Virus record (IMG/VR): IMGVR_UViG_3300026183_000930
Location: 1 to 64,000 of that record
Length of the DNA stretch: 64,000 nt
Source of the DNA: a virus
Direction: 5' to 3' (one strand)
Below, piece after piece: positions 30,567-38,609 of the stretch. Below the pieces are notes generated by a model that was not told the DNA's origin, did no database searches, and saw only the letters and a program-made list of their open reading frames with translations. Position 1 is the stretch's first letter. Every line of letters begins with the position of its first letter. The translations under genes were made by a program, and so were the position numbers.

Positions 30567-31928
30567 ATGAAGAAAATAAACCTTGTTTGGGATAACTGGA
30601 GTGATAAAGACACACCAATGCCAAACGGATTGCACCACAAGTATCGAGACCAGTGGAAAACACACTGGAAAAACAAATATGAAATCAACGTTTTAACACG
30701 TTTCATTCCATATGATCGATACAATATTGGGTTTTTTCCTTTGTTGCTCTCTCAATGCAGTGTTACTTATAATAATATAAAGCCTGATCAAATATCACAT
30801 AATGATAATTGTGAAAACTGGTATGTTATGGAACCTAATCATATGGATGTTAGTTTGATAACAGAAAATATGTTTGGGTGCATTGATGAAAAAAGTCTTA
30901 AACTGCTCAGAGAAAAGAAAATGAAAATCATTTTCTACTATGCCTATGAGGCATTTCCTTTCTGGCAAGTGGATTGGATGAGAATGTTACAGCGAAGTTT
31001 GGGTTGGCTCAAAATACCAAGCTCTCAGTTTGTGTTGATATTTGGAGATCTCAACGTTGGAGAAAACTATCAAAAGTATATGTCAGATCATGAACAATAC
31101 TATGGTTACTATTTTGAAAATATTTTTGTGTTTGATCACTTTGGTTGGGAACTACATGACTACATAAAAAATTTTGTGTTGACAAACCCTGATCAAAAAG
31201 AAGTATTACCTGCCACAGATGAAATAAGAGACCATAAAAGATCTCACAAGTTCCTTTGTTTAAATGGTGGAGGCAGACCACACAGAAAGTTTATGCTGAC
31301 TGAATTAAAAAGGCAAGGCATACTAGATGATGGCTTATGGAGTTATCTAAACAAATTTGACATTCCATATGAACCTGCTGACTACTGTTTTAAACCAATC
31401 AAAAAAGGCACAGGTGATATGTCTTTTATAGAAATGATTTCATATCACAAAACATACGGTAATCAAATAGTTGAAAAACATCTTGATGTGAATGCTGAAC
31501 AAGACGCATGGCACAACAGAGGAATGACTGCTGATCACTACAAAGAAACTTATTTTAATATTGTCACAGAAACATGGCCGGCAGATCCAAGTTTCTTTGT
31601 CACAGAAAAAATATTCAAACCTATTGTTAATTTACAACCATTTGTGGTTTGTGGGTTACCAGGCAACATCAAGTATTTAAAAGACAAAGGATATGAAACA
31701 TACAACGATTGGTTTGTTGAAGATTACGATAATGTGCAAGGACACAAACAACGAATGTATTATTTGATGCAGGAAATTGTTAGAATAGCAAAAATGCCAA
31801 AAGAAGAATTACATAAAAAATATCAGCAATCATGGGAAAAACTTTTGTATAACAGAAATCATTTTTTCAATTATGATCACACAAAAGGATTTAAAGATCT
31901 TGTTGAAGGAATACAACAACTAACTTAA
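30567..31928 (+). CDS. Glycosyltransferase-like protein
   Basis: 453 residues. The C-terminal half carries FVTEKIFKPIVNLQPFVVCG, then LPGNIKYLKDKGYETYNDW, a pattern like the sugar-nucleotide binding region of fucosyltransferase/exostosin-type GT-B enzymes. The N-terminal half contains many aromatic residues and a NGGGRPHRK segment. It shares the VTEK..K...N pattern with 46514-47503. First gene of a plus-strand run with a carbamoyltransferase and a sugar dehydrogenase, so a glycan or modified-base pathway is plausible. Acceptor unknown. Confidence 0.6.
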   Translation: MKKINLVWDNWSDKDTPMPNGLHHKYRDQWKTHWKNKYEINVLTRFIPYDRYNIGFFPLLLSQCSVTYNNIKPDQISHNDNCENWYVMEPNHMDVSLITENMFGCIDEKSLKLLREKKMKIIFYYAYEAFPFWQVDWMRMLQRSLGWLKIPSSQFVLIFGDLNVGENYQKYMSDHEQYYGYYFENIFVFDHFGWELHDYIKNFVLTNPDQKEVLPATDEIRDHKRSHKFLCLNGGGRPHRKFMLTELKRQGILDDGLWSYLNKFDIPYEPADYCFKPIKKGTGDMSFIEMISYHKTYGNQIVEKHLDVNAEQDAWHNRGMTADHYKETYFNIVTETWPADPSFFVTEKIFKPIVNLQPFVVCGLPGNIKYLKDKGYETYNDWFVEDYDNVQGHKQRMYYLMQEIVRIAKMPKEELHKKYQQSWEKLLYNRNHFFNYDHTKGFKDLVEGIQQLT

Positions 31929-31931
31929 ATG

Positions 31932-31939
31932 ATTAAATA
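31932..31939 (+). promoter_or_regulatory. Late-type octamer upstream of the carbamoyltransferase
   Basis: ATTAAATA, 21 nt before the ATG, with an AGAGAAAA stretch between; a weaker match than others. Confidence 0.45.
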
Positions 31940-31960
31940 CTAAAAAGAGAAAAATTAAAA

Positions 31961-33457
31961 ATGGTCACATGGGGAATAACAGCACTAGGACATGATGCTT
32001 CAATCACAGTTTTAGAAGATTCTAAAATTTTGTTTGCGGCACATTCAGAAAGATATTCTAGAATCAAAAACGATGAATATTTAAACGAACAAATAGTCAA
32101 TGATGCATTACAGTATGGAATACCAGAAAAAATAATTTGGTATGAAAAACCTTTGCTTAAGAAAACAAGACAGATATATGCTGGACAATGGTCTGAGGCT
32201 CTGTCAAATAAAAACTTACCAAAAAATTATTTGAAACAGTTTTTTGATTTTATTGAACCAATGCCCAAAATAAAATATGTTCCTCATCACCAAAGTCATG
32301 CGGCCGCTGGTGCTTACACTTCTCCTTTTAACAAAGCAACAGTTGTGGTACTAGATGCTATTGGTGAATGGGACAGTTGCAGTGTTTGGAAATATGATAG
32401 AAGTAAAACTGTTAGTCCTTTAAAAAAATTAGAATCATCTAGATACCCACACAGTTTTGGATTACTGTATTCGGCATTTACTCAGCGTTGCGGACTCAAA
32501 CCCAACGAAGAAGAATATATTTTAATGGGTATGTCTGCTTATGGCAAACCAATTTATGCTGATCAAATAAGAAAAGATTTCATTGAAAATGTGTTTCCTT
32601 TTAGATTAAAAATTAATCCTCATGCTGGTATTGGTAATTATTTGCCAGAAGCATCAAACGAAGATCTTGCAAGTTCAATACAATTTATTGCTGATGAAGT
32701 CATATTTAGATATGTGTCTGCCGCAATTAATTTAACAAAAGAACGTAATTTAATTTTTATGGGCGGTGTTGCACTTAACTGTTTATCAAATAGAAAACTG
32801 TTAAACATCTGTGACAGTATATGGATTATGCCTAACCCGGGTGATGCTGGTAATTCATTAGGTGCCGCCTGTTTAGAACACGGACCAGTTTATTGGGAGT
32901 CACCATTTTTGGGAACAGAAATCAAAGGTGAGTATCCTGTTGATGAAATCATACAAGAACTAACAAAAAATAAAATATGTGGAGTAGCCAATGGTCGTGC
33001 AGAGTTTGGGCCAAGAGCATTAGGCAATAGATCATTACTTGCTGATCCACGTGGATTAGAAATCAAAGACAAAGTAAATGAAATCAAACGCAGACAAAAG
33101 TTTAGACCTTTTGCACCAAGTATTCTATCTGAACATCTCAGCGATTACTTTGATGTAAACACAAATCAAAGTCCATACATGCAATTTATTGCTGATGCTA
33201 AACCTAATACAATAAAAGAAATGCCAGCAATAATACATGCCGATGGTACTGCTAGAGTACAAACAGTTTCACAAAATGACAATCCAGGATTTAGAAAATT
33301 GCTTGAAGCATGGTATGAAAAAACAGGTTGTCCAATGTTATTAAATACTAGTCTAAACATTAGAGGAGAACCTCTAGTTAACAATGAACAAGATGCAGAA
33401 GCGTTTGAAAAAAAATATAACGTAAAAGTTTTTACAAAAGGAGTTAACAATAAATGA
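31961..33457 (+). CDS. Carbamoyltransferase, TobZ/NodU/CmcH family
   Basis: 498 residues. The N-terminal Kae1-like part has GHDAS, HHQSHAAAGAYTSP (around residues 107-120) with metal-binding His residues, DAIGEWDS and GGVALNC. The C-terminal YrdC-like part has GRAEFGPRALGNRS, FRPFAPS and NTSLNIRGEP. These motifs identify O-carbamoyltransferases that use carbamoyl phosphate. Family members modify sugars or antibiotics, and viral members have been linked to carbamoylation of 5-hydroxymethylcytosine. Which applies here is unknown. Confidence 0.92.
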   Translation: MVTWGITALGHDASITVLEDSKILFAAHSERYSRIKNDEYLNEQIVNDALQYGIPEKIIWYEKPLLKKTRQIYAGQWSEALSNKNLPKNYLKQFFDFIEPMPKIKYVPHHQSHAAAGAYTSPFNKATVVVLDAIGEWDSCSVWKYDRSKTVSPLKKLESSRYPHSFGLLYSAFTQRCGLKPNEEEYILMGMSAYGKPIYADQIRKDFIENVFPFRLKINPHAGIGNYLPEASNEDLASSIQFIADEVIFRYVSAAINLTKERNLIFMGGVALNCLSNRKLLNICDSIWIMPNPGDAGNSLGAACLEHGPVYWESPFLGTEIKGEYPVDEIIQELTKNKICGVANGRAEFGPRALGNRSLLADPRGLEIKDKVNEIKRRQKFRPFAPSILSEHLSDYFDVNTNQSPYMQFIADAKPNTIKEMPAIIHADGTARVQTVSQNDNPGFRKLLEAWYEKTGCPMLLNTSLNIRGEPLVNNEQDAEAFEKKYNVKVFTKGVNNK

Positions 33458-34719
33458 AAAAGAAAGTTGCAATGATAGGTGTTGGCAAACTAGGTGAACC
33501 TTGTGCTGAAGCCATGTCAGAATATCATGACGTTGTAGGTTATGATGTATTACCAAGAACACCAAAGTTTCCAATCAAAGAATCAATTCAAGAAGCAGTG
33601 GCTGATAGAGATCTTATTTTTATTGCCGCTCCTACACCTCACAATGCCAAGTATGATGGAAGACATCCTACAGCACACTTAGACAACAAAGATTTTGATT
33701 ATACTATTGTAAAAAACATTCTTAAAGAAGTAAACAAATTTGTAAACAAAAAACAGTTGGTAATTTTAATTTCAACAGTGCTTCCAGGCACAGTAAGAAG
33801 AGAGCTTGAACCATTGATAACAAATGCAAGATTTGTTTACAATCCATATTTGATTGCCATGGGCACAGTCAAATGGGATTTCTTAAATCCAGAAATGGTC
33901 ATGATTGGCACAGAAAATGGATCAGAAACTGGTGATGCCAAAGAACTTGTAGACTTTTATAAAACCATGATGCAGAATGATCCAAGATATGTTATTGGCA
34001 CATGGGATGAATGTGAATGTATCAAAGTATTCTACAACACATTTATTTCTGCAAAAATATCATTGGTAAACATGATACAAGATGTTGCTGAAAAACAAGG
34101 CAACATAAATGTGGATGTTGTTACCAAAGCACTTGCTGATTCCGATCAAAGAATTATGGGACCAAAATACATGACAGCAGGCATGGGTGATGGCGGCGCT
34201 TGTCATCCAAGAGACAATATTGCACTGCGTTACATGGCAGAAAATTTAGGACTGGGTTACGATTTGTTTGATGCTGTAATGAAAGCAAGAGAAATACAAG
34301 CAGAAAATCTTGCTAAGAAATTAGTCAGTTATGGCAATCCTGTAATTATTGTTGGTAAAGCATACAAACCAAATGTCAAATACATTGATGGATCTTACAG
34401 CATACTTGTGGGTCATTATGTAGAACAAAATGGAACACAACTGTATTATCATGATCCTTTGTGTGGAGAAACTGCGCCAGAAACAGCAGGACCATACACT
34501 TACTTAATGGCACATGATCCATCAGTTTCGTTCTTGATGAGCAAAAAACCCACCGAGGGTGAAGATATCAGCATAGCATTTCAACCAGGATCAGTCATTG
34601 TTGATCCATGGAGAAAGATGAAATCAGTGGATCAATGTCAAGTGGTTTCATACGGTAACACAAGAACTGACAAAAAGCCTGAGCTAGTAGTACTGCCTGT
34701 TAATAATAAAACAGCATAA
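33454..34719 (+). CDS. UDP-glucose/GDP-mannose dehydrogenase family protein
   Basis: 421 residues. Rossmann motif GVGKLG (9-14), an APTPHN segment, and the catalytic region GGACHPRDN with the nucleophilic Cys near residue 250 identify the family that oxidises NDP-sugars to uronic acids through a thiohemiacetal. The family KD after Cys is RD here. The ATG overlaps the carbamoyltransferase stop, indicating coupling. It may make a uronic acid for glycan modification. Confidence 0.88.
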   Translation: MKKKVAMIGVGKLGEPCAEAMSEYHDVVGYDVLPRTPKFPIKESIQEAVADRDLIFIAAPTPHNAKYDGRHPTAHLDNKDFDYTIVKNILKEVNKFVNKKQLVILISTVLPGTVRRELEPLITNARFVYNPYLIAMGTVKWDFLNPEMVMIGTENGSETGDAKELVDFYKTMMQNDPRYVIGTWDECECIKVFYNTFISAKISLVNMIQDVAEKQGNINVDVVTKALADSDQRIMGPKYMTAGMGDGGACHPRDNIALRYMAENLGLGYDLFDAVMKAREIQAENLAKKLVSYGNPVIIVGKAYKPNVKYIDGSYSILVGHYVEQNGTQLYYHDPLCGETAPETAGPYTYLMAHDPSVSFLMSKKPTEGEDISIAFQPGSVIVDPWRKMKSVDQCQVVSYGNTRTDKKPELVVLPVNNKTA

Positions 34720-34722
34720 ATA
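34715..34722 (+). promoter_or_regulatory. T4-type late octamer, 5 nt from ATG
   Basis: CATAAATA followed by CTAGT and ATG at 34728; it overlaps the last codons of the dehydrogenase gene. Confidence 0.75.
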
Positions 34723-34727
34723 CTAGT

Positions 34728-35849
34728 ATGAAATACATTGAGCTAATCACAGAAGCCCCAAATCCTGACAAAGAACAGGCACAGCGAGACTTAGATAGAC
34801 TGAATTATATCAATACCTATCTAAAAAACAATCCTGCTGAGTTGGGTAGATTTCACAAAGCACTTAGACAAAAAGAAAGAGAACAAAAAGTTGCCGCAGG
34901 AGATATGGATGCTGATGATATTTTACCAAAATTAGATCTAAAAAGAACTGATCCAGAAAGAGATCACAAGCCTCTTGTGAAACGTTTCATTGAAGCCATG
35001 GTACAAGCAGATGGTGATGAAGATGACATGATTAACTTTGTTAACACTTATGGCAAAGTCAGTTACATAGACACAGAAAAACTAAGAACTGAAGGTGCAA
35101 GACAAGATATTAAATCATGGTTAGGCGGACGTGGTGAAGTGAGTGATCAATTCATTTACAGTTTGTTTTCTAGTTTGTTTCCAAAAGACTCTTATGGTGG
35201 TCCAGGAGAAACTGCCATGGCATTGTTATCTCCATCAATCACAAGACCAGAAGGCAACAAAGGTGACTTAATTGTTGACAAAGTCAAAGTAGAAGTCAAG
35301 GGTGAAGATGCCAAGGGTGGAGGAAGATTTAAAGATGAAGCCACAAGTATTGGTACTCCTGACATCAAACCAATATATGCCAAAGTGTTAGCCAAACAAC
35401 CAGACATAAAAGTTGACGGACTTGATTTGCCAACATATGACAGAATATCTTCCAGCACAAAAGACAAAGTTATTAAGAACAAGTTTCCATTATTAAATGT
35501 TGCAAGAGCAATTGATCTTGTTGACAACAAACTAGCAGATGACTTTATGAAAGAAATGTTAACAAAAACATTTGTGAAGTCAGCAGAAAACTACAGCAGT
35601 TTGTTTAAGAACTGGAGACAGATGAATCATGCTCAGTTGAATCGTGCCGCAACAAAAATGAGCTATTTGAATTACAAAACAGAATTAGATGCCAAAGGTT
35701 TTGAACACATTCTGTTAATTAACAAACCAAAAGCAGTGTCACTATATTTTAATACAAATGACTTTGATACAGCAAGAGAGCTATTTAAGTTAGGATCAGT
35801 AGACTTCGGTGACAAGCAAAACATGGGCGCCGCCCAAGCATCATTGTAA
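34728..35849 (+). CDS. Late protein with PD-(D/E)XK nuclease-like core
   Basis: 373 residues beginning MKYIELITEAP. A conserved-looking GETAMALL segment is followed by GNKGDLIVDKVKVEVKGED (about residues 176-194), which matches the D...ExK core of restriction-type nucleases, with a preceding Glu. The N-terminus is charged and helical. Late promoter with leaderless spacing suggests a virion or packaging-stage role, such as DNA trimming or repair. Catalytic activity is unproven. Confidence 0.55.
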   Translation: MKYIELITEAPNPDKEQAQRDLDRLNYINTYLKNNPAELGRFHKALRQKEREQKVAAGDMDADDILPKLDLKRTDPERDHKPLVKRFIEAMVQADGDEDDMINFVNTYGKVSYIDTEKLRTEGARQDIKSWLGGRGEVSDQFIYSLFSSLFPKDSYGGPGETAMALLSPSITRPEGNKGDLIVDKVKVEVKGEDAKGGGRFKDEATSIGTPDIKPIYAKVLAKQPDIKVDGLDLPTYDRISSSTKDKVIKNKFPLLNVARAIDLVDNKLADDFMKEMLTKTFVKSAENYSSLFKNWRQMNHAQLNRAATKMSYLNYKTELDAKGFEHILLINKPKAVSLYFNTNDFDTARELFKLGSVDFGDKQNMGAAQASL

Positions 35850-35883
35850 TCGCTAAAACATAGTATAAAGTCTAAGATTTTAA

Positions 35884-35891
35884 ATTAAATA
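35884..35891 (+). promoter_or_regulatory. Late-type octamer
   Basis: ATTAAATA, 8 nt before the ATG at 35900. Confidence 0.5.
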
Positions 35892-35899
35892 ATAATGTT

Positions 35900-36634
35900 A
35901 TGAAATTACGAGATTACATTCTAGGTATACCTATCTTTATAATATTGATGTATATCATCATAACCAAAGTGCTATTTGGCAGTTCATTACCAGAATTTCA
36001 AAAAGCAGAAAAGACTTGGTTAACCTTTTCTAGTTACAATCGTACTGATATTGGTAATTTATCATTAATGAATCAAAGAGGATACGGAGTATATCCTGCT
36101 GAACCAATTGTACATTCGTGGGAAATAAAAAACAACAGTAACCAAGAGTTTCACGGCATAGTTAATTTAATTTTAGAAAAGCAAGATAACTCAATAAAAA
36201 TGTATTACACATTTAACAATTTGAGAAACGAAATAAAAATACCTCCAGGGGCAACAGTACGTGTCACATTACTTGGATATCTTAATCCAGAAATTTTATT
36301 AACTGATAAACTTAAAAACTATTACAATAGATCACTATCAATTAGTTTAGTTGTACATGATATAAATGAGTATGATACCTTTTATTGGGACTCTAGAAGT
36401 TATTATTTTGCACATGAACATTATAATACAGAAACAGATGATTACAAATTAGCATCAATTCAATTTATTAATGAAACATGCAGTCAATTAAAAGAAAAAT
36501 ATGCTGTAAGATGGAATATACAACCAAAAATTTGTTACAACAGAAATCAAGATAGTAACGTAAGCAATGTAGATGTTAAAGCAGGATCATCACCTGCAAG
36601 ATCATCACCTGTACCAATGTCAGTTCCTTATTAA
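35900..36634 (+). CDS. Membrane-anchored protein, unknown
   Basis: 244 residues. A single N-terminal span (about residues 8-27) is followed by a beta-rich domain with an EIPPGATVRVTLLGYL-like strand pattern and a Ser/Pro-rich C-terminal tail. It would sit in the inner membrane with the domain in the periplasm. It converges with the 80-residue membrane gene. No family recognised. Confidence 0.65.
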   Translation: MKLRDYILGIPIFIILMYIIITKVLFGSSLPEFQKAEKTWLTFSSYNRTDIGNLSLMNQRGYGVYPAEPIVHSWEIKNNSNQEFHGIVNLILEKQDNSIKMYYTFNNLRNEIKIPPGATVRVTLLGYLNPEILLTDKLKNYYNRSLSISLVVHDINEYDTFYWDSRSYYFAHEHYNTETDDYKLASIQFINETCSQLKEKYAVRWNIQPKICYNRNQDSNVSNVDVKAGSSPARSSPVPMSVPY

Positions 36635-36639
36635 AACAG

Positions 36640-36882
36640 TTAAACTATTTCTTCAACAATACCTAATACTTCTGCTAAGAATAACACTGCACCAGCCAGC
36701 ATCATAAACAATCCTGAATCAGCAATAAAAATATCTGAATACATGTTTGCTGACCACAAGACATAACCTGCCCAGCCTAACAATCCTGATGCTACAAATC
36801 TAAAAATGCTTTTGATTATACTAACTGAAAAATGACCTTTGCCTGGATCTTTTGTTGCGATTTTCATTTTGATTTTATCCAT
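36640..36882 (-). CDS. 80-aa membrane protein
   Basis: Two hydrophobic segments (about residues 25-43 and 52-74) after a basic N-terminus. ATG at 36882 is chosen; a GTG at 36903 would add 7 residues. There is no clear ribosome-binding site. It may be reached by transcription from the promoter at 37130-37158, through the structured segment. Confidence 0.6.
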   Translation of the reverse strand: MDKIKMKIATKDPGKGHFSVSIIKSIFRFVASGLLGWAGYVLWSANMYSDIFIADSGLFMMLAGAVLFLAEVLGIVEEIV

Positions 36883-36904
36883 TCTAAGAAATGACTTTAA
36901 CACT

Positions 36905-37129
36905 ACTTGGAAGGCCTTGCTGTGAACTCACCTCCAACTTTCGGATAGCAGATCACATCTATAATTTTGCAAGGTTTAGATATGAAACCTACTTCCAACC
37001 ACCTCCATCTAAACCGAGCCACTTGGCCGCTTAAAAGACTTTAGTGTGCATTACTCCCCTGCCGAAGAGTTATTCTGCCACAAGTGCTAAGAATTAATTA
37101 CTTTCTTAGTTTGTGTTAAAGTTAATAGT
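36905..37129 (-). ncRNA. Candidate structured ncRNA with its own sigma70 promoter
   Basis: No reading frame covers this segment. On the minus strand the promoter at 37130-37158 would start an RNA here. It contains a CTAAGAA/TTCTTAG hairpin close to the start, and GGTTTAGAT pairing with ATCTAAACC (36973-36981 with 37007-37015). A GCGGCCAAGTGGC hairpin and an ACTC/GAGT hairpin lie between. The dense pairing and absence of codons suggest a functional RNA or a structured leader of the 80-residue gene. Confidence 0.5.
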
Positions 37130-37158
37130 AATATAACACAAGAGAGTATTCTTGTCAA
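37130..37158 (-). promoter_or_regulatory. Sigma70-type promoter for the candidate ncRNA
   Basis: TTGACA, 17-bp spacer ending in TTGTGT, TATATT on the minus strand. Confidence 0.85.
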
Positions 37159-37171
37159 CCTTTTTTTTAAA

Positions 37172-37330
37172 TTATTTTTTAAATGGATTTAAGCCTTTGA
37201 TCTTGTCTGAAACACCTTTTGTGGCCTGTTTAGTTTTGTTGGCCATAGATTTAGTCAAACCTTTTGCTTTGCCTGTGACATCTGGCATTTTAGGCATTTT
37301 GATCTTGGGCATTTTAATTTTATCAAACAT
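37172..37330 (-). CDS. 52-aa Lys-rich protein with KMPK repeats
   Basis: Starts MFDKIKMPKIKMPKMP, a short repeat of basic residue, Met, Pro, followed by a Lys/Thr-rich helix ending GLNPFKK. AAGGAA precedes the ATG and a late octamer lies at 37355-37362. Strongly basic, so a nucleic-acid or membrane-surface ligand is likely. No family recognised. Confidence 0.6.
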   Translation of the reverse strand: MFDKIKMPKIKMPKMPDVTGKAKGLTKSMANKTKQATKGVSDKIKGLNPFKK

Positions 37331-37354
37331 AATAAATTCCTTTATTTGAAGTTG

Positions 37355-37362
37355 TATTTATT
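37355..37362 (-). promoter_or_regulatory. T4-type late octamer for the Lys-rich protein
   Basis: AATAAATA on the minus strand, overlapping the stop of the 37-residue gene. Confidence 0.6.
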
Positions 37363-37471
37363 TCAGTTTTTTATCTTTTTGTCGTTGTACCACTTTTTCA
37401 ATTGGGAATAGAACCACATTTTTATACTGTAACAAACTGATTCTCCACTTTAAATACTCAATATATTTCAT
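37358..37471 (-). CDS. 37-aa basic micro-protein
   Basis: A 37-codon frame starting MKYIEYLKWRI with a perfect late octamer (37480-37487) 8 nt upstream. Amphipathic N-terminal half, Lys-rich C-terminus. Its promoter is the main support. Confidence 0.5.
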   Translation of the reverse strand: MKYIEYLKWRISLLQYKNVVLFPIEKVVQRQKDKKLK

Positions 37472-37479
37472 TGCTTTTT

Positions 37480-37487
37480 TATTTATA
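37480..37487 (-). promoter_or_regulatory. T4-type late promoter for the 37-aa gene
   Basis: Perfect TATAAATA on the minus strand. Confidence 0.75.
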
Positions 37488-37502
37488 ATAGCACTTTTTG
37501 AA

Positions 37503-37510
37503 GATAAATA
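37503..37510 (+). promoter_or_regulatory. Late-type octamer upstream of the porin gene
   Basis: GATAAATA, about 100 nt before the porin ATG; the porin has a separate AAAGGAAAGGAA ribosome-binding site. Confidence 0.5.
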
Positions 37511-37611
37511 AATGGTGACGATATATAATTAAATCAAAGGTTGCAAAAAATTAAAAAATATTATATAATACGATCTGTTTTTAAAAAAATCCAAAGGAAA
37601 GGAATAATAAT

Positions 37612-38547
37612 ATGAAAAAAACAATAGCAATCATCGTGGCGGCAGTCGTGGTAGTATTAGCATGGCTATTTTGGCCATCAAAACCAGCTGAAGCATCTGA
37701 GATTGAAGTTGGCAGTGCCCAAGTGGAATTCTACGGTACTTTGAACTACAAACTCAGCAACGACGAGAATTCAAGTGGTAACACTTATACCAAAGCCGAA
37801 AACAACGGTTCAATTCTAGGAGTGAATGTGTCTGAATCAATCACAGACGGCATTTCTGGTTTTGCTACAGTTGAACTAGGTTTAGATGCTGATGACAGCA
37901 ACAACAATCCATTAGACTCAAGACTGGCTTTTGCTGGTATTGACTTTGGAACAATTGGTGCCATTTCAGCAGGTAGACAAGCATCACCATTCACATCAAA
38001 TGTATCTGGTCACACAGACGTGTTTGAAGTGTACGGTTCAGGTGCAGACCAAAGTTTATTTGTACGTGACACAAACACTATTGCATACAGCAATAAAGTT
38101 GGTGCACTGACATTTGATGGTTTGGTCAAAATAGATGGCTCAACAGGTCAAGACGGTATTGATGTGCAAGAAGGCACAGTGTCAATATCAGAAGGCATGG
38201 TTTCAGCATCAGCAGGTGCTTCAAGAGACAGAGTCAATGATATCAACTATTATGGTGCAGGTGCCACAGTGGATCTAGAAATAGCCACAGTTGGTTACAC
38301 TCACACTATCAAAGATGCGGCAACAGACGTTACTGCCAATGAATACATTGTGTCAAAAACAATTGATGCAACCACATTCACAGGCGGCTACGGCAAAGTT
38401 GAAGATTCAACAGCCTACTACACAGCAGGTGTATCTCACAACTTTAGCGAACAGTTGTCATCATATGTGGAATATCAACAGCAGGACAACACCGGTGCCA
38501 CACTGGACACTGAAAGTTATTCAGCTGGTATCAAGTTCACATTCTAA
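37612..38547 (+). CDS. Outer-membrane porin
   Basis: 311 residues. A signal peptide (hydrophobic 3-24, then AEAS) precedes a beta-barrel of alternating residues. The start QVEFYGTLNYKL, the AGIDFGTIGAISAGRQ segment and the final strand ending in Phe (AGIKFTF) match Gram-negative general porins: FG-loop motif and C-terminal Phe used by the Bam machinery. A strong ribosome-binding site and a dedicated terminator (38581) suggest high expression. It would insert in the host outer membrane, perhaps altering permeability or masking receptors. Acquisition from a bacterial host is likely. Confidence 0.85.
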   Translation: MKKTIAIIVAAVVVVLAWLFWPSKPAEASEIEVGSAQVEFYGTLNYKLSNDENSSGNTYTKAENNGSILGVNVSESITDGISGFATVELGLDADDSNNNPLDSRLAFAGIDFGTIGAISAGRQASPFTSNVSGHTDVFEVYGSGADQSLFVRDTNTIAYSNKVGALTFDGLVKIDGSTGQDGIDVQEGTVSISEGMVSASAGASRDRVNDINYYGAGATVDLEIATVGYTHTIKDAATDVTANEYIVSKTIDATTFTGGYGKVEDSTAYYTAGVSHNFSEQLSSYVEYQQQDNTGATLDTESYSAGIKFTF

Positions 38548-38580
38548 TACATTCTAATACATTGTGATAAAAACATTAAA

Positions 38581-38602
38581 GCCCGCTCCGGCGGGTTTTT
38601 TT
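38581..38602 (+). terminator. Intrinsic terminator after the porin gene
   Basis: CCCGC and GCGGG stem with a TCCG loop followed by seven T residues on the plus strand. Just before it, ATTCTAATAC is duplicated directly after the stop codon. Confidence 0.9.
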
Positions 38603-38609
38603 GTGGCTG

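Noticed and set aside
36905-37129. A tRNA-Leu-like gene
   Set aside because: The GCGGCCAAGTGGC stretch and long stem suggested it, but no T-arm, anticodon loop or acceptor stem can be built.
37152-37349. 65-codon plus-strand hydrophobic frame
   Set aside because: Shadow of the Lys-rich 52-residue minus-strand gene, which has a late octamer and a ribosome-binding site.
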